Counted from the first letter of the stretch, positions 15,963 through 24,366 are shown. The stretch is 64,000 bases of DNA from Anaerofustis stercorihominis (GCA_015058295.1 SVCP01000003.1:1060-65059); one strand, 5' to 3'. Made by a program: numbers and translations. The notes: a model not told the origin generated them from the sequence alone.

Positions 15963-16889
15963 ATGACAGAAAAAAGAACGATATTAAGTGTAGAAGATCT
16001 GACTGTTGCGTTTAATATGTACCGGAAGGGCGGATTCAAAAAAACGGACCTTGAAGTTATTCATCAGCTTTCCATAGATGTGAAGGAAGGCGAGATCGTG
16101 GCCGTTGTAGGCTCAAGCGGAAGCGGAAAGAGCATTCTTGCGCACAGTGTCCTTCATATCCTTCCGAAAAACGCAAAAGTCGGAGGAAAGATAACTTTTG
16201 ACGGAAAAGAACTTGATGAAAAGTATTGCAGGGAGCTTCTTGGAAAAGATATAGCGTTTATTCCCCAGTCAGTGGATTATCTGGATCCGCTTATGCATGT
16301 TGACAAGCAGGTCATCGGTGTATATGGGACAAAAGAAAGACAGAGAGAAGTTTTCAACCGCTATCAGCTTGACGAAAGAGTGGATAAACTCTATCCGTTT
16401 CAGCTTTCGGGAGGTATGGCCAGAAGAGTGCTTATTTCTTCTGCGGTAATGGAACATCCGAAGCTTATTATTGCAGATGAGCCTACTCCGGGGCTGAATG
16501 TTGAAATGGCAATGGAAACGTTGAATCATTTCAGGGAGCTTGCGGATAAAGGTACGGCTGTACTTATGATAACTCACGACATTGACCTTGCGTTTGAGGT
16601 TGCGGACAGGATCGCAGTGTTTTACGCAGGGACAGTTGTGGAGATCGCTCCCACACTTGATTTTATTATGGGAAGGGGATTCCTCAGGCATCCATACAGC
16701 ATGGCGTTTGTTGATGCTCTTCCTCAGAAAGGATTCAAGCCTATTGACGGAAAACAGCCTTATGCAGGCGATCTTCCGAGTGGGTGTCTGTTTGCTGACA
16801 GATGTCCGCTGAGAGATGATGCTTGTGCAGGTGAAATAGAAATGAGAGATGTCCGTGGCGGAAAGGTAAGGTGTGTCCATGCAACTTAA
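15963..16889 (+). CDS. ABC transporter ATPase, NikD/DppD type
   Basis: A 308-residue ATPase. Walker A is GSSGSGKS, the signature is LSGGMARR and Walker B is LIIADEPTPGL, followed by the H-loop ITHDIDLAFEVADR. The C-terminal part has GCLFADRCPLRDDAC, the cysteine-containing oligopeptide/nickel ATPase extension (ABC_tran C-terminal domain) that is usual in DppD/NikD. It starts 9 bases after the permease with TAGGAG as binding site and overlaps the next ATPase gene. The N-terminus carries a longer insertion (MYRKGGFKKTDLEV) than most relatives. Confidence 0.92.
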   Translation: MTEKRTILSVEDLTVAFNMYRKGGFKKTDLEVIHQLSIDVKEGEIVAVVGSSGSGKSILAHSVLHILPKNAKVGGKITFDGKELDEKYCRELLGKDIAFIPQSVDYLDPLMHVDKQVIGVYGTKERQREVFNRYQLDERVDKLYPFQLSGGMARRVLISSAVMEHPKLIIADEPTPGLNVEMAMETLNHFRELADKGTAVLMITHDIDLAFEVADRIAVFYAGTVVEIAPTLDFIMGRGFLRHPYSMAFVDALPQKGFKPIDGKQPYAGDLPSGCLFADRCPLRDDACAGEIEMRDVRGGKVRCVHAT

Positions 16890-17559
16890 AGCAGAAAATA
16901 TCAGTTTCGGTTATACGGAAAAATCCCCCCTTATACTTGATAACATATCCCTCACCGTAGAGAGCGGAGAGAGAGTAGGAATCGTAGCTCCGTCGGGATA
17001 CGGAAAAAGTACCCTTGCGAAGATCCTTGCAGGATACCGTATGCCCACATCGGGACAGGTGCTTCTTGACGGAAAGCCCCTTCCGAAGAGCGGATATTGC
17101 CCTGTTCAGATGATATATCAGCATCCGGAGCAGGCTGTAAACCCCCGCTGGAAAATGGATAAGATACTAAGGGAGTCCTGGGAACCTGACGAAGAAATAC
17201 TCAGAAAAATGGGAATAGAAGATTCATGGATGAGCCGTTGGCCGTCGGAACTTTCCGGAGGTGAGCTGCAGAGATTCTGTATCGCAAGAGTTCTCGGTCC
17301 CGAAACAAAATTCCTCATTTGTGATGAGATAACCACAATGCTTGATGTTATCACTCAGGCACAGATATGGCATCTTCTTTTGGAGATTTCAGAAGAGAGG
17401 AATATGGGTATGATAATAATCACGCATAATTCTGCCCTTGCAAAAAGGGTATGTACGAGAATTGTTGACCTTACAAAGATTAATAATGTTCACTCACATA
17501 CCCACACTCATTTTCATGACCATGAGCATGGTGATGAAGAGGGCCATACACATCATTAG
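16879..17559 (+). CDS. ABC transporter ATPase, NikE/DppF type, with His-rich tail
   Basis: A 226-residue ATPase, the second of the pair. Walker A is APSGYGKS, the signature LSGGELQR and Walker B FLICDEITTMLD, with the H-loop ITHNSALAKRV. The final 25 residues are histidine-rich (HSHTHTHFHDHEHGDEEG then HTHH). Along with the other parts of this operon, that makes four proteins with histidine-rich ends. I chose ATG 16879; a GTG at 16873 is equally placed. It overlaps the previous gene by 11 bases. The tail could buffer incoming metal at the inner face of the transporter or sense it, which is an inference. Confidence 0.92.
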   Translation: MQLKAENISFGYTEKSPLILDNISLTVESGERVGIVAPSGYGKSTLAKILAGYRMPTSGQVLLDGKPLPKSGYCPVQMIYQHPEQAVNPRWKMDKILRESWEPDEEILRKMGIEDSWMSRWPSELSGGELQRFCIARVLGPETKFLICDEITTMLDVITQAQIWHLLLEISEERNMGMIIITHNSALAKRVCTRIVDLTKINNVHSHTHTHFHDHEHGDEEGHTHH

Positions 17560-17561
17560 GC

Positions 17562-17576
17562 AATGCTTGTCTGAAT
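17562..17576 (+). repeat. Post-stop repeat TGCTTGTCTGAAT, copy 2
   Basis: AATGCTTGTCTGAAT follows the transporter stop by two bases and continues as CATATACGTGATTGTTTTCTTG, matching the copy at 47603 over a longer stretch. Confidence 0.7.
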
Positions 17577-17642
17577 CATCATATACGTGATTGTTTTCTT
17601 GCCGTATGTGAACGATCAGTGGTGTTATAATAAGTTTATCAG

Positions 17643-17669
17643 GACAATCCGAAAGGGTTGTCTTTTTTA
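17643..17669 (+). terminator. Rho-independent terminator of the transporter operon
   Basis: GACAATCC/GGGTTGTC with a GAAA loop (one G-U pair) and a T tract. Confidence 0.9.
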
Positions 17670-17672
17670 TTT

Positions 17673-17751
17673 CGCGGAAATTACAGTTTTTTTTACAGAG
17701 GCGCGGAATTTACAGATGCTCTTATGAATACATGCAACGCGAAATTTACAG
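17673..17751 (+). repeat. Three direct repeats CGCGRAATTTACAG upstream of merR
   Basis: CGCGGAAATTACAG (17673-17686), CGCGGAATTTACAG (17702-17715) and CGCGAAATTTACAG (17738-17751) are spaced 29 and 36 bases apart. They could be an operator set or a relic of duplication. Confidence 0.7.
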
Positions 17752-17786
17752 CTTCTTTTCAGGAAGTGTTTTGTCGGAGAAAAATG

Positions 17787-17816
17787 TTGACTGCACGCTG
17801 CGTGCAGTTTTACTCT
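17787..17816 (+). promoter_or_regulatory. MerR-type promoter with a spacer palindrome
   Basis: TTGACT (17787-17792) is followed by a perfect 9-bp palindrome ACTGCACGC-T-GCGTGCAGT (17790-17808) and a candidate -10 TACTCT (17811-17816), an 18-base spacer. MerR regulators bind palindromes between -35 and -10. If right, the transcript leader would be very short. Confidence 0.5.
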
Positions 17817-17834
17817 GACAGAAAGGAGACGTTG

Positions 17835-18164
17835 ATGGAGGAGCTGTTATTGCGTGAAATCTGCGAAATGAGCGGTGTTTCGAGGCGTGCGGTGCAGGGC
17901 TACGAAAAAATGGGGCTTGTGTCTTCATGCGGAAAAAACAAGATGGGACATCTGCTTTATGACAAAAAAGCACAGCAGAAAATATTGCAGATAAAACAAT
18001 TTCAGGAGATGGGCTTTACGCTCAGGGAAATAAAACATATTTATGAGGCTCCCAAAACGGAGCTGAGGATAATACTGAAAAAACGCCTTGATGAACTGAA
18101 GAAGAAATCCGGCAAAATTGATGAACTGATAGTTTTGCTGGAAAAACTGATGGAACAATTATAA
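17835..18164 (+). CDS. MerR-family transcriptional regulator
   Basis: A 109-residue regulator. The N-terminal winged helix reads LREICEMSGVSRRAVQGYEKMGLV, the standard MerR DNA-binding segment, followed by a second wing helix ILQIKQFQEMGFTLREIKHIYE and a C-terminal coiled coil (about residues 75-109). There is no long effector domain and only one cysteine in the linker, so the signal is not obvious from the sequence. The start ATG 17835 is fixed by AAAGGAGAC; the longer frame from 17658 is a chance extension. A palindromic promoter lies just upstream, which suggests self-regulation. A role in the metal operon upstream is possible from location only. Confidence 0.9.
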   Translation: MEELLLREICEMSGVSRRAVQGYEKMGLVSSCGKNKMGHLLYDKKAQQKILQIKQFQEMGFTLREIKHIYEAPKTELRIILKKRLDELKKKSGKIDELIVLLEKLMEQL

Positions 18165-18234
18165 AATACGCGACAAGGCACTTCCATCTTCCCATACATA
18201 AATAATTATCAGTATAAAAATTGAAATGAACAGA

Positions 18235-18268
18235 AACAGCAAGGGATAAACCCTTGCTGTTGTTTTTA
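18235..18268. terminator. Terminator between merR and the URO-D gene
   Basis: A perfect 11-bp stem AACAGCAAGGG/CCCTTGCTGTT with loop ATAAA lies between convergent genes. The plus-strand side ends in T-rich sequence; the minus strand has a weaker tail. Confidence 0.85.
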
Positions 18269-18270
18269 TA

Positions 18271-19524
18271 TTATTTCTTTCCGTATGTACGTACAGTTTC
18301 GACCATTGCTTCCACATTTTCCGGTTTTGCGTAGTCCATACCGCAGGATGTTTCAAAGATATATCCTCCGCCCGGTGCGCATACGTCAATAATGCGTTTG
18401 ACTTCGTCGATAACCTGCTGTTTTGTGCCGTAGTCAAGAAGATATACGGGGAATGCACCTGCGATGCAGGCAGTACCTCCGAGTTCTTTCTTTGCTTTTA
18501 CAATATCAACTTCTTCGAAGTGATAGATTACTTTTCCTTCCGGGACTTCCTTCAGGCATTCAAGACGGGATGTGTATTTGCCTTCCGTGTAGATATACGG
18601 AACCATTCCCGCATCAATAATAGCATTGATGATAATCTGCAGGTGATTCCAGTAGAAGTCGCGGTAATGTTCATCGCTCATGAAGCCGTCCATACCTTTG
18701 TGCAGTGCCATGAATACATGTTTGCCGGGGATTCTCTGTCCCTGCATTTTTATGGCTGCGAGAGTTTTTTCCAGCTGTTCTTCGCAGTATGCCATTACCT
18801 GCTCAGGTCTTTCGTAAAGGTCTGCGAGTCCGTCGAGTGTTCCTCTGAGGAAATCGCTGTATCCGTCATAAGGCACTCCCGCGCCTCCCATTGCGAGAAC
18901 AGGATATCCGTATTCTTCAACATCAACATTGAGCTGAGCGAGTTTCGGCTGTAATGCTGCGTTGATTTCATTTATTTTCCAGAGTTTTTTGATCATATCC
19001 TTGAACTCTGGTGTGCTTACAGCATTTGCCACTGCAGAGTGACTGTTATATACATTCATCTGCCCCGGGCGGAATGCTTTCATCGGTTCAAGAAGGCCTG
19101 TTGTTCTGGGCATACCCACATTCATTACCCAGCCGCTTCTGTCGTTGAAAAACATATCGAACTCATCTTCTTCAAGGAACGGGAATTCAATGAACTGATG
19201 GATTGAGTTTTTGTCGATAATATCTCCCGGCATACCTGCCCAGCGTGTGGTGTGCGGGTTTGCGAGCTCGAGTATTGGGCCCTGTCCGATACTTACATAG
19301 CTGTGTCCCATGAGTGCATCCGGCTGATAATCATCAAGGTACTTGAATATGCTTTCTCTTGCCTTTGTTACTTCCGTATCATATAGAATATCTGCCATTG
19401 TGTATCCTGCCTGAATATAAGGATAGCACTGAATGATGGGAATAAGGGGCACATCGCCTTCTTTGAGGGCAATGGCATCGTTGATTCTGTTTAATCTCTC
19501 ATTGTATTTTGCCTTGTTTGTCAT
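18271..19524 (-). CDS. URO-D family (corrinoid-type) methyltransferase paralogue
   Basis: A 417-residue protein of the uroporphyrinogen-decarboxylase/MtaA superfamily, a TIM-barrel family whose bacterial members often move methyl groups to or from corrinoid proteins. Landmarks include SIGQGPILELANPHTTRWAGMPG, an ALHKGMDGFMSDEHYRDFYWN helix and the C-terminal CAPGGGYIFETSCG. At the place where MtaA/MtbA enzymes have a zinc-binding HxC, this protein has IYTEGKY, so the usual zinc ligands are missing and its chemistry may differ. No corrinoid protein is encoded nearby. It starts after AGGAGG. It is a single-gene unit on the minus strand; the enzyme reaction is unknown. Confidence 0.82.
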   Translation of the reverse strand: MTNKAKYNERLNRINDAIALKEGDVPLIPIIQCYPYIQAGYTMADILYDTEVTKARESIFKYLDDYQPDALMGHSYVSIGQGPILELANPHTTRWAGMPGDIIDKNSIHQFIEFPFLEEDEFDMFFNDRSGWVMNVGMPRTTGLLEPMKAFRPGQMNVYNSHSAVANAVSTPEFKDMIKKLWKINEINAALQPKLAQLNVDVEEYGYPVLAMGGAGVPYDGYSDFLRGTLDGLADLYERPEQVMAYCEEQLEKTLAAIKMQGQRIPGKHVFMALHKGMDGFMSDEHYRDFYWNHLQIIINAIIDAGMVPYIYTEGKYTSRLECLKEVPEGKVIYHFEEVDIVKAKKELGGTACIAGAFPVYLLDYGTKQQVIDEVKRIIDVCAPGGGYIFETSCGMDYAKPENVEAMVETVRTYGKK

Positions 19525-19731
19525 ATTTCCTCCTTCTGAGTATTGCCGTACTCACAATATATCTGCAATTTTATTATATACATCTGTATTGAAAAATAAA
19601 AGGTAATGGGAATACGAAAATATTCCGTATATTCTGCGGATTTGTTGTACTGAGTACGGATAAAGATAAGTTTATTTACAGTTTACATTTTATTATTATA
19701 ATCGTATAATTTATATGCGGGAGGAATGCAT

Positions 19732-20490
19732 ATGGACAGATTCAGAGAATATCTTACACAGTGCGAAAAGGATGCGGTGATACACGGCTGGGATTTTTCG
19801 CATATAGAAGGGAAATACCGCTCGTATGATGAGCTTTTAGGGTGGGATTATTACGACATAATAAAAGAATACCTGAAAGACGAACATATTCTCCTCGATA
19901 TGGATACAGGAGGCGGGGAATTTCTGCTGAAATTATCTCATCCCTACGAAAATACATCCGTTACGGAAGGATATTCCCCGAATGCAGAGCTTTGCAGGGA
20001 AAGATTGTCCCCTCTCGGGATCAGCGTGTATGAATGCGGTGCGCAAAGTTTGCCTTTTGATGACAATATTTTTGATATTATCATTAACCGTCACGGAAGC
20101 TTTTCCCCTTCGGAAATATACCGGGTATTGAAAAGCGGAGGTTTATTTATTACACAGCAGGTTGGCGAAGACAATGAAAGAGAGGTTGTGAAGCTTCTTC
20201 TTGGCGATACTCCGAAACCTTTTCCCGGAATGAATCTGAAAGAGCAGAAAAATGCATTTGAAAGTGCGGGATTTGAGATTGTGAAAGCAAGAGAATCATA
20301 TGTTCCCATAGAGTTTTATGATATATCAGCTCTCGTATGGTTTGCGAAAATAATTGAGTGGGAATTCGTCGGGTTTTCTGTTGAAAAATGCTTTGAGAGG
20401 CTTTGTGAAGCAAAACGCATTATTGATACAAAAGGAAAAGTAAGCGGAAATATTCACAGATATATGCTTGTATGCAGGAAAAAGCAATAA
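19732..20490 (+). CDS. SAM-dependent methyltransferase (class I)
   Basis: A 252-residue protein with a Rossmann-type methyltransferase core: the SAM-binding loop ILLDMDTGGGEFLLKL (about residues 50-65), an acidic residue at the end of the second strand (VTEGYSPN), LPFDDNIFDIIINRHGS (motif IV-like) and EIYRVLKSGGLFITQQVG (motif V-VI). The substrate cannot be told from sequence. ATG 19732 is 7 bases after GGGAGG; ATG 19726 would be too close. It is monocistronic, divergent from the URO-D gene, with no obvious partner. Confidence 0.87.
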   Translation: MDRFREYLTQCEKDAVIHGWDFSHIEGKYRSYDELLGWDYYDIIKEYLKDEHILLDMDTGGGEFLLKLSHPYENTSVTEGYSPNAELCRERLSPLGISVYECGAQSLPFDDNIFDIIINRHGSFSPSEIYRVLKSGGLFITQQVGEDNEREVVKLLLGDTPKPFPGMNLKEQKNAFESAGFEIVKARESYVPIEFYDISALVWFAKIIEWEFVGFSVEKCFERLCEAKRIIDTKGKVSGNIHRYMLVCRKKQ

Positions 20491-20525
20491 ATCGGGAATA
20501 TTTATGCGAAAATATTACAAATATG

Positions 20526-20555
20526 TTGAGTTATCCGCTGTTTATCTATTATAAT
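20526..20555 (+). promoter_or_regulatory. Promoter of the first PepD gene
   Basis: TTGAGT (20526-20531) and TATAAT (20550-20555) with an 18-base spacer, 31 bases before the start codon. Confidence 0.65.
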
Positions 20556-20586
20556 ATGTTCAGATAAATTTAAAAGGAGAAAAACC

Positions 20587-22053
20587 ATGAAATACGTTAC
20601 AGAAGGTTACGAACCGAAGCAAGTTCTTCAGTATTTTGAAGATATCTCAAGAATTCCCCGCGGAAGCGGCAACGAAGCAGGCGTTGCTCAGTATCTTTAT
20701 GACTGGGGAAAAAATCTCGGTCTGGACGCATACAAAGATGAATACAACAACGTAGTCCTCAAGAAAAAAGGCAGTGCAGGCTGTGAAAATCTCCCGCCGG
20801 TTATTCTTCAGGGACATACAGACATCGTAGCTGTAAAACTTCCGGAAAGCGATCATAACTTCCTTACAGATCCGCTTCCGATCTATGTTGAAGACGGTCT
20901 TCTCAAATCAAAAGGCACAACACTCGGCGCAGACAACGGCAACGCTGTTGCATATATGATGGGTGTTCTTTCTGATGATACACTCGTTCATCCGCCTCTT
21001 GAATGTATCTTCACATCAGGCGAAGAAATCGGCCTCATCGGCGCAAACAAACTCTCAAAAGATGCTTACACAGGAAAACGCATGATCAATATGGACGGCG
21101 GCGGACTTGCTGACGGTAAGACAACAGTTTCAAGCGCAGGCGGTCTTGAGCTTACAATGGTTAAAACACCGGTATGGCAGGATGCAAAAGGTGAATTCAT
21201 TTCACTTTATATCCATGGTCTCAAAGGCGGTCACTCTGCAGGTGCTATCGACAAAGGAAGAGGTAATGCAGGCAAACTGATGGCAAGAATCATCAACAAA
21301 GTATCTCTTTCAACGAAGACAGTGGTGGCAACAATGAACGGCGGCGAAAAGATGAATGCAATCATGTCTGACATCAAGGCTGTTATCAGTGTAGAAGACA
21401 AAGCTGTTGCTATGCCTATCATTGAAAAAACTATTGCCGAAATCAAAGAAGAACTCAGAGTTACAGATGAAGGTTTCATCTGTGAAGTTGAAGAACTCTG
21501 CTGTGATAAAGCACCGAAAAAGATGCTTGATGACAAACAGTCAAAACAGCTCGTTCAGTTCGTTTTCACTATCCCCGCAACTGTAAGGGATATGAGCTTC
21601 GAGATCGAAGGTCTTGTTCTTAACTCTAACAACCTTGCTGCAGTTCAGGTATATGAAGATGTAATTAAAGTTCTCACACTCAACCGCAGCGGCGACTCTT
21701 CAAGACAGGAAGCAATGGGCGATGAGATCAAGGCTCTCGCAGATGCATTTGATTTTGAAGTACAGGTTGGCGCAAACTTCTCAGGCTGGAAATTCAAGCC
21801 CGATTCAAAACTCAGAGAAACACACATCCGTCTTGCAAAAGAAGTTCTTGGCGTAGAACTCCAGCTCCACGCAGGTCACGGCGGACTTGAAACAGGCGAA
21901 TTCTACGGCAAAGATCCGGAAATCGACATCATCACATTCGGGCCGAAAGGCGGCGGAGCTCATACTCCGGAAGAATTCCTCGATCTCGCATCATTCAAGG
22001 AAGTTTACGAATATCTCTGCAAACTCCTCGAAGAACTCACAAAAGAAGCGTAA
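20587..22053 (+). CDS. pepD: Aminoacyl-histidine dipeptidase (PepD), copy 1
   Basis: A 488-residue M20-family metallodipeptidase. Metal ligands are visible as GHTDIV (residues about 79-84; most PepD have HMDMV), GADNG (bridging aspartate), SGEEIGLIG (catalytic and binding glutamates) and GHGGLETG near the C-terminus. A lid/dimerisation domain lies between about residues 190 and 370 (GLKGGHSAGAIDKGRGNAG). PepD cleaves Xaa-His and other dipeptides in the cytosol. It has its own promoter, an AAGGAG binding site and a terminator. The gene 22218-23678 is a tandem duplicate, nearly identical over the first 430 bases. Confidence 0.94.
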   Translation: MKYVTEGYEPKQVLQYFEDISRIPRGSGNEAGVAQYLYDWGKNLGLDAYKDEYNNVVLKKKGSAGCENLPPVILQGHTDIVAVKLPESDHNFLTDPLPIYVEDGLLKSKGTTLGADNGNAVAYMMGVLSDDTLVHPPLECIFTSGEEIGLIGANKLSKDAYTGKRMINMDGGGLADGKTTVSSAGGLELTMVKTPVWQDAKGEFISLYIHGLKGGHSAGAIDKGRGNAGKLMARIINKVSLSTKTVVATMNGGEKMNAIMSDIKAVISVEDKAVAMPIIEKTIAEIKEELRVTDEGFICEVEELCCDKAPKKMLDDKQSKQLVQFVFTIPATVRDMSFEIEGLVLNSNNLAAVQVYEDVIKVLTLNRSGDSSRQEAMGDEIKALADAFDFEVQVGANFSGWKFKPDSKLRETHIRLAKEVLGVELQLHAGHGGLETGEFYGKDPEIDIITFGPKGGGAHTPEEFLDLASFKEVYEYLCKLLEELTKEA

Positions 22054-22064
22054 GATATTACATA

Positions 22065-22093
22065 CAGGTATGCATCTGCATACCTGTTTTTTT
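22065..22093 (+). terminator. Terminator of the first PepD gene
   Basis: A perfect 10-bp stem CAGGTATGCA/TGCATACCTG with a two-base loop and a run of seven T. Confidence 0.93.
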
Positions 22094-22147
22094 ATGCACT
22101 ATCCGATGAATATGGCAGAATTTATTTAATGAATATTCGTGAAATAC

Positions 22148-22176
22148 TTGAGAAAACAGGTGTTTACCACTATAAT
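22148..22176 (+). promoter_or_regulatory. Promoter of the second PepD gene
   Basis: TTGAGA (22148-22153) and TATAAT (22171-22176) are separated by 17 bases. Confidence 0.7.
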
Positions 22177-22217
22177 ATACCTAATAAGTTTAAATTATAA
22201 AATCTCAGGAGGTCAAT

Positions 22218-23678
22218 ATGTATAAATATGTTACAGAAGGTTACGAACCGAAACAAGTTCTTCAGTATTTTGAAGATATCTCGAGAATTCCCCGCGGAAG
22301 CGGCAACGAAGCAGGAGTTGCGCAGTATCTTTATGACTGGGGAAAAGCTCTCGGTCTTGATGCATACAAAGACGAACACAACAATGTTGTATTGAAGAAA
22401 AAAGGCAGTGCAGGCTGTGAAAATCTTGAGCCGGTTATCCTTCAGGGACATACAGACATCGTTGCTGTAAAGCTTCCGGAAAGTGATCATAACTTCCTTA
22501 CAGATCCGCTTCCGATCTATGTTGAAGACGGTCTTCTCAAATCAAAAGGCACAACACTCGGCGCAGACAACGGCAACGCTGTCGCATATATGATGGGTGT
22601 TCTTTCTGATGATACACTCGTTCACCCGCCGCTCGAATGTATTTTCACAGCAAATGAAGAAACAGGACTTATCGGTGCTCATGAACTTTCAAAAGATGCA
22701 TTCACAGGAAAGAGAATGATCAATATGGACGCAGGCGGTATGGATCAGACAACTACAGCCGTTTCATGTGCAGGTGGTCTTGAAATGTTTATGACCCAGA
22801 AACCCATCTGGCAGGAAGCAAAGGGTGAGTTTATTTCATTATTCATCCACGGTCTCAAAGGCGGTCACTCTGCAGGTGCTATCAATCTCGGCAGAGGAAA
22901 TGCAGGTAAACTTATTGCAAGAATAATCAACAAAGTATCTCTTTCAACGAAGACAGTAGTTGCGAAGATCAACGGCGGATATATGAGCAACGCAATTATG
23001 TCTGATATCAAAGCTGTCATCAGTGTTGAAGATAAAGATGTGGCTCTCGAAGTTATCGAAAAAGAAGTAAAGATCATCACAGAAGAACTTAAAGTTACAG
23101 ATGAAGGCTTCATCTGTGAGTTTGCTCCCTGTGAAGCTCCGGAAAAGATGCTTGACGATATGCAGAGTAAGAGACTTGTTCAGTTTGCTCTTATGATACC
23201 CTCAACAGTAAGGGATATGAGCTTTGAGATTGAAGATCTCGTTCTTACATCAAACAACCTTGCGGCAATTCAGCTTACAGATGATCAGATCAAGTTCTGG
23301 ACACTTTCACGCAGCGGTGAAGATACACGTCTGTGGGCATTTGGTGATGAGCTTAAAGCATTTGCCGATGTATTCGGATATGATGTTGAAGTTGTTTCAA
23401 GCTATGTGGGATGGAAATATAATCCGGATTCAAAGATGAGAGAGCTTCATATGAAGCTGTTCAAGGAAAAATTCGGCATCGAGTTGAAGATCCATGCAGG
23501 CCACGGCGGACTTGAATGCGGTGAATTCTGCGGAAAAGAACCTGAAATGGATATTATTGCATTCGGTCCCAAGAGTGCAAACGGACATACTCCGGAAGAA
23601 TATCTTGATCTTCAGTCTTTCAAAGAAGTTTATGAATATCTCTGCATGTTCCTCGAAGCACTGACAAAAGAAGCATAA
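22218..23678 (+). CDS. pepD: Aminoacyl-histidine dipeptidase (PepD), copy 2
   Basis: A 486-residue paralogue of its neighbour. The metal motifs are GHTDIV, GADNG, ANEETGLIGAHELSK and GHGGLECGEF, so the catalytic glutamates are kept but the surrounding loop differs from copy 1 (TSGEEIGLIGANK). The DNA is almost identical to copy 1 up to about the GADNG motif and then diverges, which hints at gene conversion of the 5' end or a recent duplication with selection on the rest. It has its own promoter and AGGAGG binding site. Keeping both with separate control suggests different dipeptide preferences or different times of use. Confidence 0.94.
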   Translation: MYKYVTEGYEPKQVLQYFEDISRIPRGSGNEAGVAQYLYDWGKALGLDAYKDEHNNVVLKKKGSAGCENLEPVILQGHTDIVAVKLPESDHNFLTDPLPIYVEDGLLKSKGTTLGADNGNAVAYMMGVLSDDTLVHPPLECIFTANEETGLIGAHELSKDAFTGKRMINMDAGGMDQTTTAVSCAGGLEMFMTQKPIWQEAKGEFISLFIHGLKGGHSAGAINLGRGNAGKLIARIINKVSLSTKTVVAKINGGYMSNAIMSDIKAVISVEDKDVALEVIEKEVKIITEELKVTDEGFICEFAPCEAPEKMLDDMQSKRLVQFALMIPSTVRDMSFEIEDLVLTSNNLAAIQLTDDQIKFWTLSRSGEDTRLWAFGDELKAFADVFGYDVEVVSSYVGWKYNPDSKMRELHMKLFKEKFGIELKIHAGHGGLECGEFCGKEPEMDIIAFGPKSANGHTPEEYLDLQSFKEVYEYLCMFLEALTKEA

Positions 23679-23689
23679 GGTAATATTTC

Positions 23690-23715
23690 AAAAGCCCGCT
23701 GATGCGGGCTTTTGT
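23690..23715 (+). terminator. Terminator of the second PepD gene (first copy)
   Basis: AAAAGCCCGC-TGAT-GCGGGCTTTT. An almost identical sequence recurs at 23931-23950, on the far side of the MITE-like element. Confidence 0.9.
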
Positions 23716-23880
23716 CAGCTTGTCGAAAAAGTCCGCACCGCCAAATCATTGATTTGATTTTTATTGTTGATTTGGCTTGCTGTGAGCAATTTCCGACTCA
23801 AAAATGCTCATTTACGGGTAGTAAACCACGCATTTTCTCGCAGAAATTTGCCTTGCCTCCGGACTTTTCGAACAACCTGT
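23716..23880 (+). mobile_element. MITE-like element with terminal inverted repeats
   Basis: CAGCTTGTCGAAAAAGTCC (23716-23734) is mirrored by GGACTTTTCGAACAACCTG (23861-23879). Inside is GCTCATTTAC...GTAAACCACGC (23806-23831), which also occurs at 44167-44192 and in a similar form at 47520. It encodes no protein. Confidence 0.75.
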
Positions 23881-23888
23881 AAATAAAG

Positions 23889-23950
23889 AACAAACCGTCA
23901 AAAGGTTTTTTGACGGTTTGGCAAAAGCTCGCTGATGCGGGCTTTTGTGT
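23889..23950 (+). terminator. Two hairpins after the MITE-like element
   Basis: AAACCGTCAAAA-GGTT-TTTTGACGGTTT, then AAAAGCTCGCTGATGCGGGCTTTT, the second copy of the PepD terminator with one change. The 44.4-kb element has the same layout. Confidence 0.75.
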
Positions 23951-23953
23951 GTA

Positions 23954-24268
23954 TTATTTATATTTATTCTGCAGTCTGACTAAACCGTAAGCGAGATAAA
24001 TACTTGAGAATACGGTTACCAGTATCGTAATGACCGCCATGGGGGAGTTCTGTCTCATATCAAAAAGCATAGGCACTGCTGCAAGTACTAAAAGTACCGC
24101 ATATTTAATGAACAGATTACCTGTTTCTTTATTGTACTGTTTTATATACTCTTCTTTGATTTTTATCGTAGTGTTTGCCCACGGCTGAATCTGTTTTTTA
24201 CTGTTTCTGAAAGAAATTCCTATAAGAATGAATACGAGGCACACAGAGCCCCAGATAATAATAAACAT
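23954..24268 (-). CDS. Small membrane protein, family not recognised
   Basis: A 104-residue protein with three hydrophobic segments: residues 2-20, about 53-69 and about 77-96. Between the first two is a basic, helical cytosolic stretch (ISFRNSKKQIQPWANTT). I do not recognise the family; it loosely resembles small DUF3784/SdpI-like membrane proteins, but no key motif is seen. The start is preceded by GGAGG. It stands alone, convergent with the pepD copy, and its 3' end abuts the duplicated terminator. No function can be given. Confidence 0.6.
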   Translation of the reverse strand: MFIIIWGSVCLVFILIGISFRNSKKQIQPWANTTIKIKEEYIKQYNKETGNLFIKYAVLLVLAAVPMLFDMRQNSPMAVITILVTVFSSIYLAYGLVRLQNKYK

Positions 24269-24366
24269 ATGCTTCCTCCATATTCATTATATAACAGGTA
24301 AATCTTAAATACAGCTTAAAATTACCTCTTAATGCTTAAAACAGAGAAATTGCCACGTTAAAGTTA

